From the NCBI GenBank assembly GCA_046538375.1, contig JBKHJA010000090.1:1-11552 (forward strand): a stretch of DNA of 11,552 nucleotides, given 5' to 3'. Source of the stretch: JBKHJA01 sp046538375. Lineage in GTDB: Bacteria > Acidobacteriota > Aminicenantia > Aminicenantales > Aminicenantaceae. Under the pieces are notes generated by a model. It did not search any database and was not told the origin of the DNA. It saw nothing but the letters and a program-made list of their open reading frames with translations. The translations under genes and the position numbers were made by a program. Below, piece after piece: positions 1 to 7,100 of this stretch (position 1 is its first letter; every line of letters starts with the position of its first letter).

Positions 1-24
1 ATCCAGGCGTACCTGCATTATACA

Positions 25-112
25 AAGGGACACGTTACCGGAAATTCGGGACATGTACCGATTTTTTTTCAAAATCGGTAACGTGTCCCTTGAATTTCCA
101 GTACATGTCCCT
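25..112. repeat. Compound palindrome made of GGGACA-type repeat units
   Basis: AAGGGACACGTTACCG (25-40) has a perfect 16-bp inverted copy at 76-91. GGGACATGTAC (48-58) has a perfect 11-bp inverted copy at 101-111. Between them GAAATTC (41-47) is matched by GAATTTC (92-98). TACCGATTTT (56-65) pairs with AAAATCGGTA (71-80) around a 5-nt loop. The two unit types are variants of each other (GGGACACGTTACCG and GGGACATGTACCG), so the whole stretch can also fold as one long nested hairpin with small bulges. The arrangement resembles REP/RAYT-type palindromic elements, which is inference; no transposase is seen here. The rest of 1-253 shows no convincing gene or promoter. Confidence 0.8.
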
Positions 113-253
113 GATTTCTCCTCTTATCCATGACAAATTGAGCATGTTTAGTGAATAATGCAGGTCTTAAAAGATAACATTCTGGAGTGGGGGTGGAAAG
201 AGAGGGGGAATCAATGGTCCTTAAAATAAACACAAAAATGTCTCAAAAACCCA

Positions 254-913
254 TCAGATTTTCTTAACAACCGGACTGTGGGCCAGGTCTTCGCTGGTGA
301 TACTCTCCGATTCTCTTCCAGGTAAAAGTTCGATGCCGGCATCCCGAAAAGCCCTGTAGATAAGCTGGCTGCACCATGTCCGGTTTTTTTCTCTGCGCAG
401 CAGAGCCGTTCGCCATCCCAATAACCTCCGGGGAACATTTGATATCATTCCGGCATAATCGAGCTTCAGCTCCTTCCGGGTTAAAGCCTCTTTCACAATA
501 TGATCCCGAATTTCAGCATCAAGATTCTTGACTCTCATGATGGCGTAGCGGTCTTTCTTGTATATTTTTCTGGGCACCTTTCCCACCACCACCCCATGCC
601 GTGTGGTGGTATGGATGATTTTCCCGCCGCCGATGTACAACATGCTGTGGACATAGCGGGAGCCCAAAAACAGCCGGTATACAAGAGCAATAGGAGAAAG
701 CCTAGTTGTCCTTGGAGAGGCCAGCACAATATCCGCCTTGCGCATCCTGGAGATCACAGCCCGGCGTCTCAATTTTCCTGACCAGCGCTGGATCAGAGCG
801 GCCGCCCAGGATTTTGTACCAGCAAGGGAAAGCTTGATCCGCAGGATGATTTTATGAACGAATGATTTTTCCCTTCTCCTCAGTATCGGCATCATATTCT
901 CTATTTCCCCCAT
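254..913 (-). CDS. YiiX/YaeF-like permuted papain-fold hydrolase
   Basis: This 219-residue protein matches the pattern of the permuted NlpC/P60 (C92, YaeF/YiiX) group. It has an early ADIVLAS strand (residues 60-66), a catalytic-type His in YVHSMLYIGGG (H89), a further His in IIHTTTRHG (H101), and the Cys late in the fold in TWCSQLIYRAF (C181), followed by the typical SEDLAHSP segment near the C-terminus. Known members are thought to cleave amide or ester bonds in cell-wall peptides or lipids; the substrate here cannot be told. The N-terminal ~55 residues are strongly basic with no clear signal peptide or lipobox. The first ATG (913) has no obvious SD. The double ATG at residues 7-8 (895) follows GGGGG about 11 nt upstream and may be the true start. 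It lies 107 nt downstream of the arginase-like gene on the same strand and could be the last gene of that transcript. Confidence 0.8.
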   Translation of the reverse strand: MGEIENMMPILRRREKSFVHKIILRIKLSLAGTKSWAAALIQRWSGKLRRRAVISRMRKADIVLASPRTTRLSPIALVYRLFLGSRYVHSMLYIGGGKIIHTTTRHGVVVGKVPRKIYKKDRYAIMRVKNLDAEIRDHIVKEALTRKELKLDYAGMISNVPRRLLGWRTALLRREKNRTWCSQLIYRAFRDAGIELLPGRESESITSEDLAHSPVVKKI

Positions 914-1020
914 CTCGTCTGCAAGCCGCAGATCATATCAATCGATGGTTACGGCGATAATCCAGAGGAAAAAGACTCTTTCCTTCGGTTTATCTTTCCA
1001 TTCTGTGTATTTTTGGAATT

Positions 1021-1956
1021 TTACAAATTTCTGGAGGATAAAAAGGTGTGGATCAGGATGGCAGTCAGTTTGCTGGTCCGGTTGTCTATATCGAATTCAG
1101 GATTGACTTCCGTAAACTCCACCACTCCAAACGGAGTTTCCCTTCCCGCTGTCTCTGCGATTTGGATCATCTCCTTGGCGGTCAGGCCGGTTGGATAACT
1201 GGCACTCACCCCTGGAGCATCAGCATCTCTCACCACATCCAGATCAACGCCCCAGAAAATGGCCTCAAAGGAATGGCCGTGGATGATTTCTTGAAACAGA
1301 GATTTTATGCCTTTCTCGCGCATCTGGTTTAAGGTGAACACATGCACACCCTTTTCCTTAAGATAATCTTTGTACACCTGGGAGTTGGAAAAATGTTCTG
1401 ATCCCATTTCGTAGAATTTATCAGGCTGTATAAGGTTTTCTTCCAGGAGCATCCTGTAAGAAGTTCCGCTGTTTCTGGGAGTCAGGTCACGGACATCAAA
1501 GTGTTTGTCGATATTGAAAACCAGCAGATTTTCCTTCACATCAGCCAGGGCAGCACAGTCAGGATAGGAGATATCATTGCCCCCTCCCAAAACAACGGCC
1601 ATCTTTCCATCTGACAGCACGGTCCGCACCACCTGTTTCAGCTTTTTATGGGTCTTCTCCAGAGTATCATCCACCATGATATCCCCGAGGTCAAAGACTT
1701 TTAAGGACTGAATGACGGGGTTGCTGGTCAATTTATAAAGAGATCGACGGATTTCAGCGGGGCTTTTTCTGGCGCCGGGGCGCCCCTTGTTCCTTCGGAC
1801 CCCTTCATCCTCCGGGCAGCCCAGGATCACCACCCCGGCCGAATCATAGTCCCGGGGTTTATGCTTCACCACTTCCCCAATCCTTAGATCCTTGGGATCA
1901 TGGCTGCCCTTCAGCAGATCCGGATCCGGTCTTTCTGTCAGCTCGAATACGCTCAT
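1021..1956 (-). CDS. Arginase/agmatinase/formimidoylglutamase-superfamily protein
   Basis: This 311-residue protein has the ureohydrolase fold signatures in order: VVLGGGNDIS (121-130), NIDKHFDVRD (148-157; D150, H152, D154), GVDLDVVRDADAPGVSA (236-252; D238, D240) and the C-terminal VEFTEVNPEFDIDNRTSKL (from 279). The DxHFDVR and DxD...APGVSA patterns are closest to the formimidoylglutamase (HutG) branch, which hydrolyses N-formimidoylglutamate in histidine breakdown using two Mn ions. No other hut gene is present, so a hut role is not supported by context. The first metal-ligand motif, normally GGxH, reads GGGN here (N127), so one ligand is Asn. The substrate is therefore left open. The gene starts 40 nt after the MscS-like gene stop; a repeat and a TATAAT lie in the gap. 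No SD precedes the ATG. Confidence 0.88.
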   Translation of the reverse strand: MSVFELTERPDPDLLKGSHDPKDLRIGEVVKHKPRDYDSAGVVILGCPEDEGVRRNKGRPGARKSPAEIRRSLYKLTSNPVIQSLKVFDLGDIMVDDTLEKTHKKLKQVVRTVLSDGKMAVVLGGGNDISYPDCAALADVKENLLVFNIDKHFDVRDLTPRNSGTSYRMLLEENLIQPDKFYEMGSEHFSNSQVYKDYLKEKGVHVFTLNQMREKGIKSLFQEIIHGHSFEAIFWGVDLDVVRDADAPGVSASYPTGLTAKEMIQIAETAGRETPFGVVEFTEVNPEFDIDNRTSKLTAILIHTFLSSRNL

Positions 1957-1965
1957 GTCAAAGAC

Positions 1966-1971
1966 ATTATA
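1966..1971 (-). promoter_or_regulatory. Possible -10 box (TATAAT) close to the arginase-like gene start
   Basis: The minus strand reads TATAAT ending 9 nt before the ATG at 1956. A transcript from it would have almost no leader, which fits the missing SD of this gene. No good -35 hexamer is seen at 16-18 nt; that position falls in or beside the GGGGACGGTTCTC repeat. It may be chance. Confidence 0.25.
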
Positions 1972-1977
1972 ACATAA

Positions 1978-1997
1978 AAGGGGACGGTTCTCTTTTT
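1978..1997 (+). repeat. Dispersed 20-bp repeat, copy 1
   Basis: AAGGGGACGGTTCTCTTTTT is identical to 8807-8826, and the match extends about 4 nt to the left with one mismatch. It abuts the last base of the MscS-like stop codon and runs antisense to that gene. A small palindrome, TTTCACTGTGAAA, follows at 1995-2007. The GGGAC...GTT core resembles the units of the palindrome at 25-112. Confidence 0.75.
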
Positions 1998-2902
1998 CAC
2001 TGTGAAATCTTATGCCCTTTTTCCTTCATCAGAACCCGCATGGGAGCCGCGTCTCCCTTCTTGTCCTCCCCCATATACAGGGTGACATGGGGAAAGGGAA
2101 TCTCGATATCTTTCTCGTCAAATCTCTTTTTCAGCCGGCGGTTGAATTCCCTGCCCACAGACCACTGCCTGATGGGCTTTGTGGTGGTCCGGGCCTTGAT
2201 GACGATGGCCGAGTCAGCAAATTTGTCCAGTCCCAGGATCTCTATAGGATTAAGGATATCATCCTTGTATTGGGGATCCTGGCGCAGTTCTTCATCCACC
2301 TCTTTTATCACCTCTATCACTTCATCCACGTCCTCCCGGTAAGCCACTCCTATCTCGAACACATACCGCGAATACTCCTTGGTCATATTGGTGACCACAT
2401 CGATATTGCTGTTGGGAATGAAATGCACGTTTCCAGCCAGATCACGAAGAATGGTCATCTTTAAATTGATCTTCTCCACCAGCCCTCCGATTCCTGAGAT
2501 CTGAACCACATCACCGACTCTTATCTGGTCCCAGAGGAGAATGAAAAACCCGTTGATAAAATCCTTGACCAGGCTCTGCCCGGCAAAGCCTACAGCCAAA
2601 CCCACGATTCCGGCAGCAGCCAGCAGCGGCCCGATTTCAATTCCCAGCTGTCCCAAGAATGTCATAAGCACCAGGATCAGGACCACCACATTCAGCGCAG
2701 TCCTGATCACAGAAGCCAATGTCCTGGCCCGTTTTTTTGATTCCTCATCCTCCTGCTTCTTGACAAACAACTCAGACAGCCGTTTGGATACAGCTCTGAC
2801 CACCTTGAGCACAATCGCGGTCAGAATCAAAAGCACAACGATTTTCAGGCCTGTATTGAGAGCCCAATTCTTGACCGCTTCGAGAATGCTGGTAAAATCC
2901 AT
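1997..2902 (-). CDS. MscS-family small-conductance mechanosensitive channel
   Basis: This 301-residue protein is close in length to E. coli MscS (286). Three hydrophobic segments lie at about residues 17-37, 63-88 and 92-124. The third is the Gly/Ala-rich pore helix (AAAGIVGLAVGFAGQSLVKDFINGFFIL). The soluble beta domain follows (RVGDVVQI, 128-135; FIPNSNI, 161-167) and then the alpha/beta C-terminal cage domain (VFEIGVAYRED to about 278). These channels sit in the inner membrane and open under membrane tension to release solutes during hypo-osmotic shock. A strong SD, AAAGGAGGT, lies 7 nt before the ATG and fixes the start. The gene is divergent from the mannosyl-3-phosphoglycerate phosphatase-like gene, which suits a shared osmotic role. 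The charged C-terminus ends against a dispersed repeat. Confidence 0.95.
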   Translation of the reverse strand: MDFTSILEAVKNWALNTGLKIVVLLILTAIVLKVVRAVSKRLSELFVKKQEDEESKKRARTLASVIRTALNVVVLILVLMTFLGQLGIEIGPLLAAAGIVGLAVGFAGQSLVKDFINGFFILLWDQIRVGDVVQISGIGGLVEKINLKMTILRDLAGNVHFIPNSNIDVVTNMTKEYSRYVFEIGVAYREDVDEVIEVIKEVDEELRQDPQYKDDILNPIEILGLDKFADSAIVIKARTTTKPIRQWSVGREFNRRLKKRFDEKDIEIPFPHVTLYMGEDKKGDAAPMRVLMKEKGHKISQ

Positions 2903-2953
2903 GGAATGTACCTCCTTTAATTGTGGTTTTGTTTCAAAAATCTGTTTTTTTTC

Positions 2954-3100
2954 TCAATTGCCATTATCATAACAAAATCCTTTGCCATGAAACAGATGCT
3001 TTTTTTCGGGAATAGCATCATTTTTCCAGCGATATTCACGAATACATAACCCATACTCATCACAGAAATAAGCGTGCTTACCATCAAAATTGTAAATCAA
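2954..3100 (-). other. Short open frame, possible gene relic
   Basis: A 48-codon frame from TTG (3100) to TGA (2954) encodes an aromatic- and Gly/Asp-rich peptide containing YNFDGKHAYF, GLCIREYRW and GKGFCYDNGN. Its composition looks protein-like, but there is no SD, the frame is closed by a stop just upstream, and a frame of this length can arise by chance. No family was recognised. It occupies the divergent intergenic region and ends 51 nt before the MscS-like start. Confidence 0.15.
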
Positions 3101-3119
3101 GCCATGGGGCTGCTATAAT
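3090..3119 (+). promoter_or_regulatory. Sigma-70-type promoter for the HAD phosphatase gene
   Basis: TTGTAA (3090-3095; 4 of 6 to consensus) and a perfect TATAAT (3114-3119) are separated by 18 nt. Predicted initiation near 3126 would leave a leader of about 12 nt before the ATG at 3138. SD-like sequence there is weak (AGAAG at 3123-3127, AGG right before the ATG). Confidence 0.65.
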
Positions 3120-3137
3120 GACAGAAGCAAAACAGGC

Positions 3138-3914
3138 ATGAAAATCATATACACAGACCTGGACGGAACTCTTCTCCACTCAGAAACCTATTCTTTCCAG
3201 GATGCAGAACAGGGATTGACTTTGATAAGAAAAGAAAAGATTCCCCTTGTCATATGCACCAGCAAAACCAGGGCAGAGATAGAGGAGTGGAGAGAAAGGC
3301 TCCAAAACCACCATCCTTTCGTTTCAGAAAACGGCGGCGGCATCTTCATTCCCCGGGGATATTTTGACTTTGACCTGGATTACGACCAGAAAAGCCGCCA
3401 CTATGTGGTCATCAAACTGGGAGCTGATTATAAGAGGCTGGTGGAGGTGCTGGAAAAGGTCAAAAAAGACTATCCAGTCCAGGGTTTTCACCAGATGAGA
3501 GCAGAAGAGGTGGCCGAAGATGCAGGAATGCCCCTGGAGCAGGCGAAAAAAGCCAAACAGAGGGATTTTGACGAGCCCTTTAAAATCCTGGATGAGAAAT
3601 ACAAACAGGATATCTTGAGAATGATCCAGAGAAACGGTCTGAACTGCACCGCAGGAAGCCGATATTATCATCTGATGGGAAAAAGCGACAAGGGGAAAGC
3701 TGTCAAAATTCTCATCGGTTTATTCAGGAGACAGCACGGCCATATCACCACCATCGGGATCGGGGATTCGGAAAACGACTTCCCCATGCTGGAGGCAGTA
3801 GACCACCCCTATCTGGTTATGAGAGGAAAAGGAAGCTATGCGTCAACCAGATTCGGAATGGCAGAAGGGGTAGGGCCCAAAGGGTGGAATAAAGTGATCC
3901 TGAAAGAACTCTGA
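3138..3914 (+). CDS. Mannosyl-3-phosphoglycerate phosphatase-like HAD hydrolase
   Basis: This 258-residue HAD-superfamily (Cof-type cap) phosphatase carries motif I YTDLDGTLL with nucleophile D7 and acid/base D9, motif II in VICTSKTRAEIEEWR (T41), the MPGP-type stretch PFVSENGGGIFIP (60-72), motif III KSDKGKAV with K185, and motif IV GIGDSENDFPML (D210, D214). The C-terminal EGVGPKGWNKVI is also typical of MPGP/YedP. The expected reaction is removal of phosphate from mannosyl-3-phosphoglycerate to give mannosylglycerate, a cytoplasmic compatible solute. Glucosyl-3-phosphoglycerate is a possible alternative substrate in this family. The partner synthase is not in the window. It is divergent from an MscS-like channel, supporting an osmoadaptation role. 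Its stop codon lies 2 nt before the left inverted repeat of the element at 3917. Confidence 0.88.
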   Translation: MKIIYTDLDGTLLHSETYSFQDAEQGLTLIRKEKIPLVICTSKTRAEIEEWRERLQNHHPFVSENGGGIFIPRGYFDFDLDYDQKSRHYVVIKLGADYKRLVEVLEKVKKDYPVQGFHQMRAEEVAEDAGMPLEQAKKAKQRDFDEPFKILDEKYKQDILRMIQRNGLNCTAGSRYYHLMGKSDKGKAVKILIGLFRRQHGHITTIGIGDSENDFPMLEAVDHPYLVMRGKGSYASTRFGMAEGVGPKGWNKVILKEL

Positions 3915-3916
3915 AA

Positions 3917-4060
3917 GGAGTGAGGGATGGGGGTCGTCAGCACGCTGATTTCCCCAGCGAGGAAATCAGCTCCCATTCGGACTTCACTCTTCTCTCCTGC
4001 GGAGAGAAACCATGCCCGTTCAGTCCTCATAGGGGCTTCCTCACCCCCATCCCTCACTCC
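3917..4060. mobile_element. 144-bp MITE-like element with 18-bp perfect inverted ends
   Basis: GGAGTGAGGGATGGGGGT (3917-3934) is repeated exactly inverted at 4043-4060. Inside are two more hairpins: GCTGATTTCC/GGAAATCAGC (3944-3953/3961-3970, 7-nt loop) and TTCTCTCC/GGAGAGAA (3990-3997/4001-4008, 3-nt loop). The left half is shared with 11350-11403 (GGGGGTCGTCAGCACGCT identical, followed by TTTCCCCAGCGAG), so it belongs to a dispersed family. The right end may extend outward through CTATCAC, because the second copy begins GTGATAGGG. It encodes nothing, and no transposase or clear target duplication is visible. It could also act as a bidirectional transcript-end structure between the phosphatase and protease genes, although no T-run follows. 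Confidence 0.7.
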
Positions 4061-4121
4061 CTATCACAGAAAAATAAATGATTCTTATTTTTGACATTCT
4101 GTGGCACTCCGTCTCCATTTG

Positions 4122-4148
4122 TGGTATATTCAAGTTCTTTCCTATAAA
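4122..4148 (+). promoter_or_regulatory. Candidate promoter region of the tricorn protease gene
   Basis: TGGTATATT (4122-4130) fits an extended -10 (TGnTATAAT-like). TATAAA (4143-4148), with a weak TTGTGG 18 nt upstream, is a second candidate. Neither has a good -35. The strong SD AAAAGGAGG (4163-4171) shows that translation begins just downstream. Confidence 0.35.
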
Positions 4149-4172
4149 ATCTACAACTAAACAAAAGGAGGC

Positions 4173-7100
4173 ATGATGAGGCCCAAATCATTCATGGTTA
4201 TCGGTTTTTTGACGGCGCTTCTGCTGTGGTCTGGAACAGCTTATGCCCCGGACGAAGCCCGGGTTCTCCGGTTTCCAGCCATCCACCAGGACCAGATTGT
4301 TTTCACCTATGCCGGAGATTTGTACACGGTCCCATCCCAGGGAGGGATTGCCCGCAAGTTGACCAGCCACCAGGGCTATGAAGCGTTTGCCCGCTTTTCT
4401 CCTGATGGAAAGCACATCGCCTTCACCGGACAGTACGACGGAAACCGGGAAGTCTATGTGATGCCCAGAGAAGGCGGCATTCCCCAGAGGCTGACCTACA
4501 CTCCCAGCTTAAGCAGGGACGATATTTCAGACCGGATGGGGCCCAACAACATTGTGATGACCTGGAAGCACGACAACCAGCATGTTCTTTTCCGCTCCCG
4601 GATGAGAGAATGGAATCCCTTCAACGGACAGCTCTATCTGGCATCCATTCAGGGAGGCCTTCCCCAGCAGCTCCCGCTTCCCCGGGGTGGATTTTGTTCT
4701 TTTTCTCCGGATGATAAAAAGCTCGCCTACAACCGCATCTTCCGGGAGTTCAGGACATGGAAGCGCTACAGAGGAGGAATGGCCGATGATGTCTGGGTTT
4801 ACCATTTTGAGACCAAAAAAATCCAGAATATCACCAACCACCCGGCCCAGGATATCATTCCCTTGTGGAGCGGACACCGCATTTATTTTCTCTCTGACAG
4901 AGATGAGAACAACAGAATGAATCTTTATGTGTATGACCTGGAGAGCCAGGAAACCCGGAAGCTTACCGACTTCACCCGGTTTGATATCAAGTTTCCCTCC
5001 ATCGGACCCCAGGCCATTGTTTTTGAAAACGGAGGCCACATCTATTGTTTTGACTTAGAAAAGGAAGAAGCACGCAGAGTCCCCATCACCATAGCTGATG
5101 ACAGGGCGTCCAGCCGGGAAAAGCTGGTCAAGGCGGCTGAGAATATCACCAATTATGAGATCTCTCCAGATGGAAAGAGAGCTCTGTTTGGGGCCCGCGG
5201 CGAAATCTTCACTGTCCCTGCCCAACACGGAAACACCCGGAACCTGACCGGGACCTCCGGTGTTCATGAGAGAAACTCCAAATGGTCACCCGACGGCAGG
5301 TGGATTGCCTATATTTCTGATCAAAGCGGAAAAAATGAAATCCACATCATGCCCCAGGACGGCTCCGGAGAACCCCGGCAGATCACCTCAGGGGCTGACA
5401 CTTACAAGTATCAGATTTACTGGTCTCCGGATTCCAAAAAAATCATGTGGAGCGACAAAAAGCTGCGCCTCCGCTACGTGGATATACAGAGCAAAAAAGT
5501 GACCGAGGTGGCCGAGGCTCAAGCATGGGAAATAAGAGAGTACGTGTGGTCTCCGGACAGCAACTGGATCGCCTATGCCAGGCCCGAGGCCAAATCCATG
5601 ACCAAGGTCTACCTGTACAACCTCTCCACTGAAAAAACCTATGAGGTGACCGATGGCTGGTATTCCTCCTATTCCCCTGCCTTTGACTCCAAAGGAAGAT
5701 ATCTGTTTTTCGTCTCAGACAGAGATTTCAATCCCATCTACAGCCGGACAGAATGGAACCATGCCTATCAGGCCATGGCTAAAGTTTATCTGGTGACTCT
5801 GAATAAAGAAGTCTCTTCCCCTTTTGAGCCCAAAAGCGATGAGGTCTCGGTCGAGGAAGAGGAGTCAAAACAAAACGCCTCTGAAAAACAGGAAAAGGAA
5901 GAAAAAGCTACACAGGAAAAAGTGATGGTGAAAGTGGATCCTGAAGGGCTGAAACAGAGAATCGTTTCTCTTCCCGTTGAAGTGGCCAACTACCGTCACA
6001 TCACCTCAGTGGGAGATACGGTTTATTACCTGAAAAGATCAGACAGGGACAAGGAATCCTCTCTGGGTATGTATGATTTAGAAAAGCAGAAGGAAACCAG
6101 CCTCGGCCCCATCAAAGGGTATGAAATTTCCCATGATCAGAAAAAGATGCTGATCTCCCAGAATAAAGACTATGCCATCATCGATCCCCCTAAAGCTCCC
6201 GTAAAAATCAAGGAGAAACTGGACCTCTCTAAGATGGAAACCAAAGTCAATTACAAGCAGGAATGGAATCAAATTTTTGAGGAATGCTGGCGGCAGATGA
6301 AGTATTTTTTCTATGCCCCCAACATGCACGGGGTGGACTGGGAAGCCATGAAAGAACTGTACAAACCCCTGGCCCAGTCCGTTGACCACCGTGCTGATCT
6401 GACCTATGTGGTGGGAGAAATGATCGGTGAATTGAATGTGGGCCATACCTACGTGGGAGGCGGAGATAAACCGGAAAAGGAAAAAGTGGATGTGGGAATG
6501 CTGGGAGCTCAGTTCCGCCGCCACCCGGAAACAGGCTATTATCAAATCACCAGGATTCTGAAAGGCGAAAACTGGCATAAGACCACCCGTTCACCCCTGA
6601 CTGAAATCGGCGTGGATGTCAAGGAAGGGGATTATCTCATCCACATAAACGGGAAGCCCACCAACAACATGGACAATCCCTACAAGGCCCTCCTCAATAC
6701 GGTGGGAAAGCAGGTGAAGCTGAAAGTGAACTCAAAGCCCGTCCAGGAGGGAAGCCGGGAGGTGGTGGTCATCCCAATCAAGGATGAGCTTGACCTCTAC
6801 TACTACAACTGGGTGCAGAACAATATGGAGAAAGTGAACAAAGCCACCGGAGGAAAGGTGGGATACATCCATGTTCCAGATATGGGTACTCACGGGTTAA
6901 ACGAATTTGTCAAGCACTTCTATCCCCAGCTCAGGAAAAAGGCTCTGATCATCGATGTCCGGAGCAACGGAGGCGGAAATGTCTCCCCCATGCTGATCGA
7001 AAGGCTGAGGCGGGAAATTGTGATGATGGATATGGCCCGAAACACCATCCCTTCTCCTGACCCCAGTGCCATGATATGGGGACCTAAAGTCTGCCTGGCG

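Noticed and set aside
1..120. C-terminal end of an upstream plus-strand gene, or a CRISPR repeat
   Set aside because: Open frames here are short and mostly translate the palindrome. There is no regular repeat-spacer pattern.
966..986. Hairpin-terminator between the arginase-like and YiiX-like genes
   Set aside because: Only a five-pair A/G-rich stem (GGAAA/TTTCC) can form, and no proper T-run follows in the right position.
1021..1956. Confident hutG naming of the arginase-like gene
   Set aside because: One metal ligand is changed and no histidine-degradation gene is nearby, so a gene symbol was not given.
2012..2464. Long plus-strand open frame opposite the MscS-like gene
   Set aside because: It lies fully antisense to a well-supported channel gene and shows no recognisable motif; it is a shadow frame.
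3836..4057. Minus-strand open frame across the inverted-repeat element, sharing the peptide ISVLTTP with another minus-strand open frame at 11313-11516
   Set aside because: The shared peptide comes only from the shared DNA repeat. Both frames are mostly palindromic element sequence, and neither looks like a protein family.
4102..4117. Sigma-54 promoter starting at TGGCAC
   Set aside because: No GC-containing -12 element (TTGC) occurs at the required spacing.
4091..4130. TTGACA (4091-4096) followed by TATATT (4125-4130) as a promoter
   Set aside because: The spacer would be 28 nt, far too long for sigma-70 recognition.
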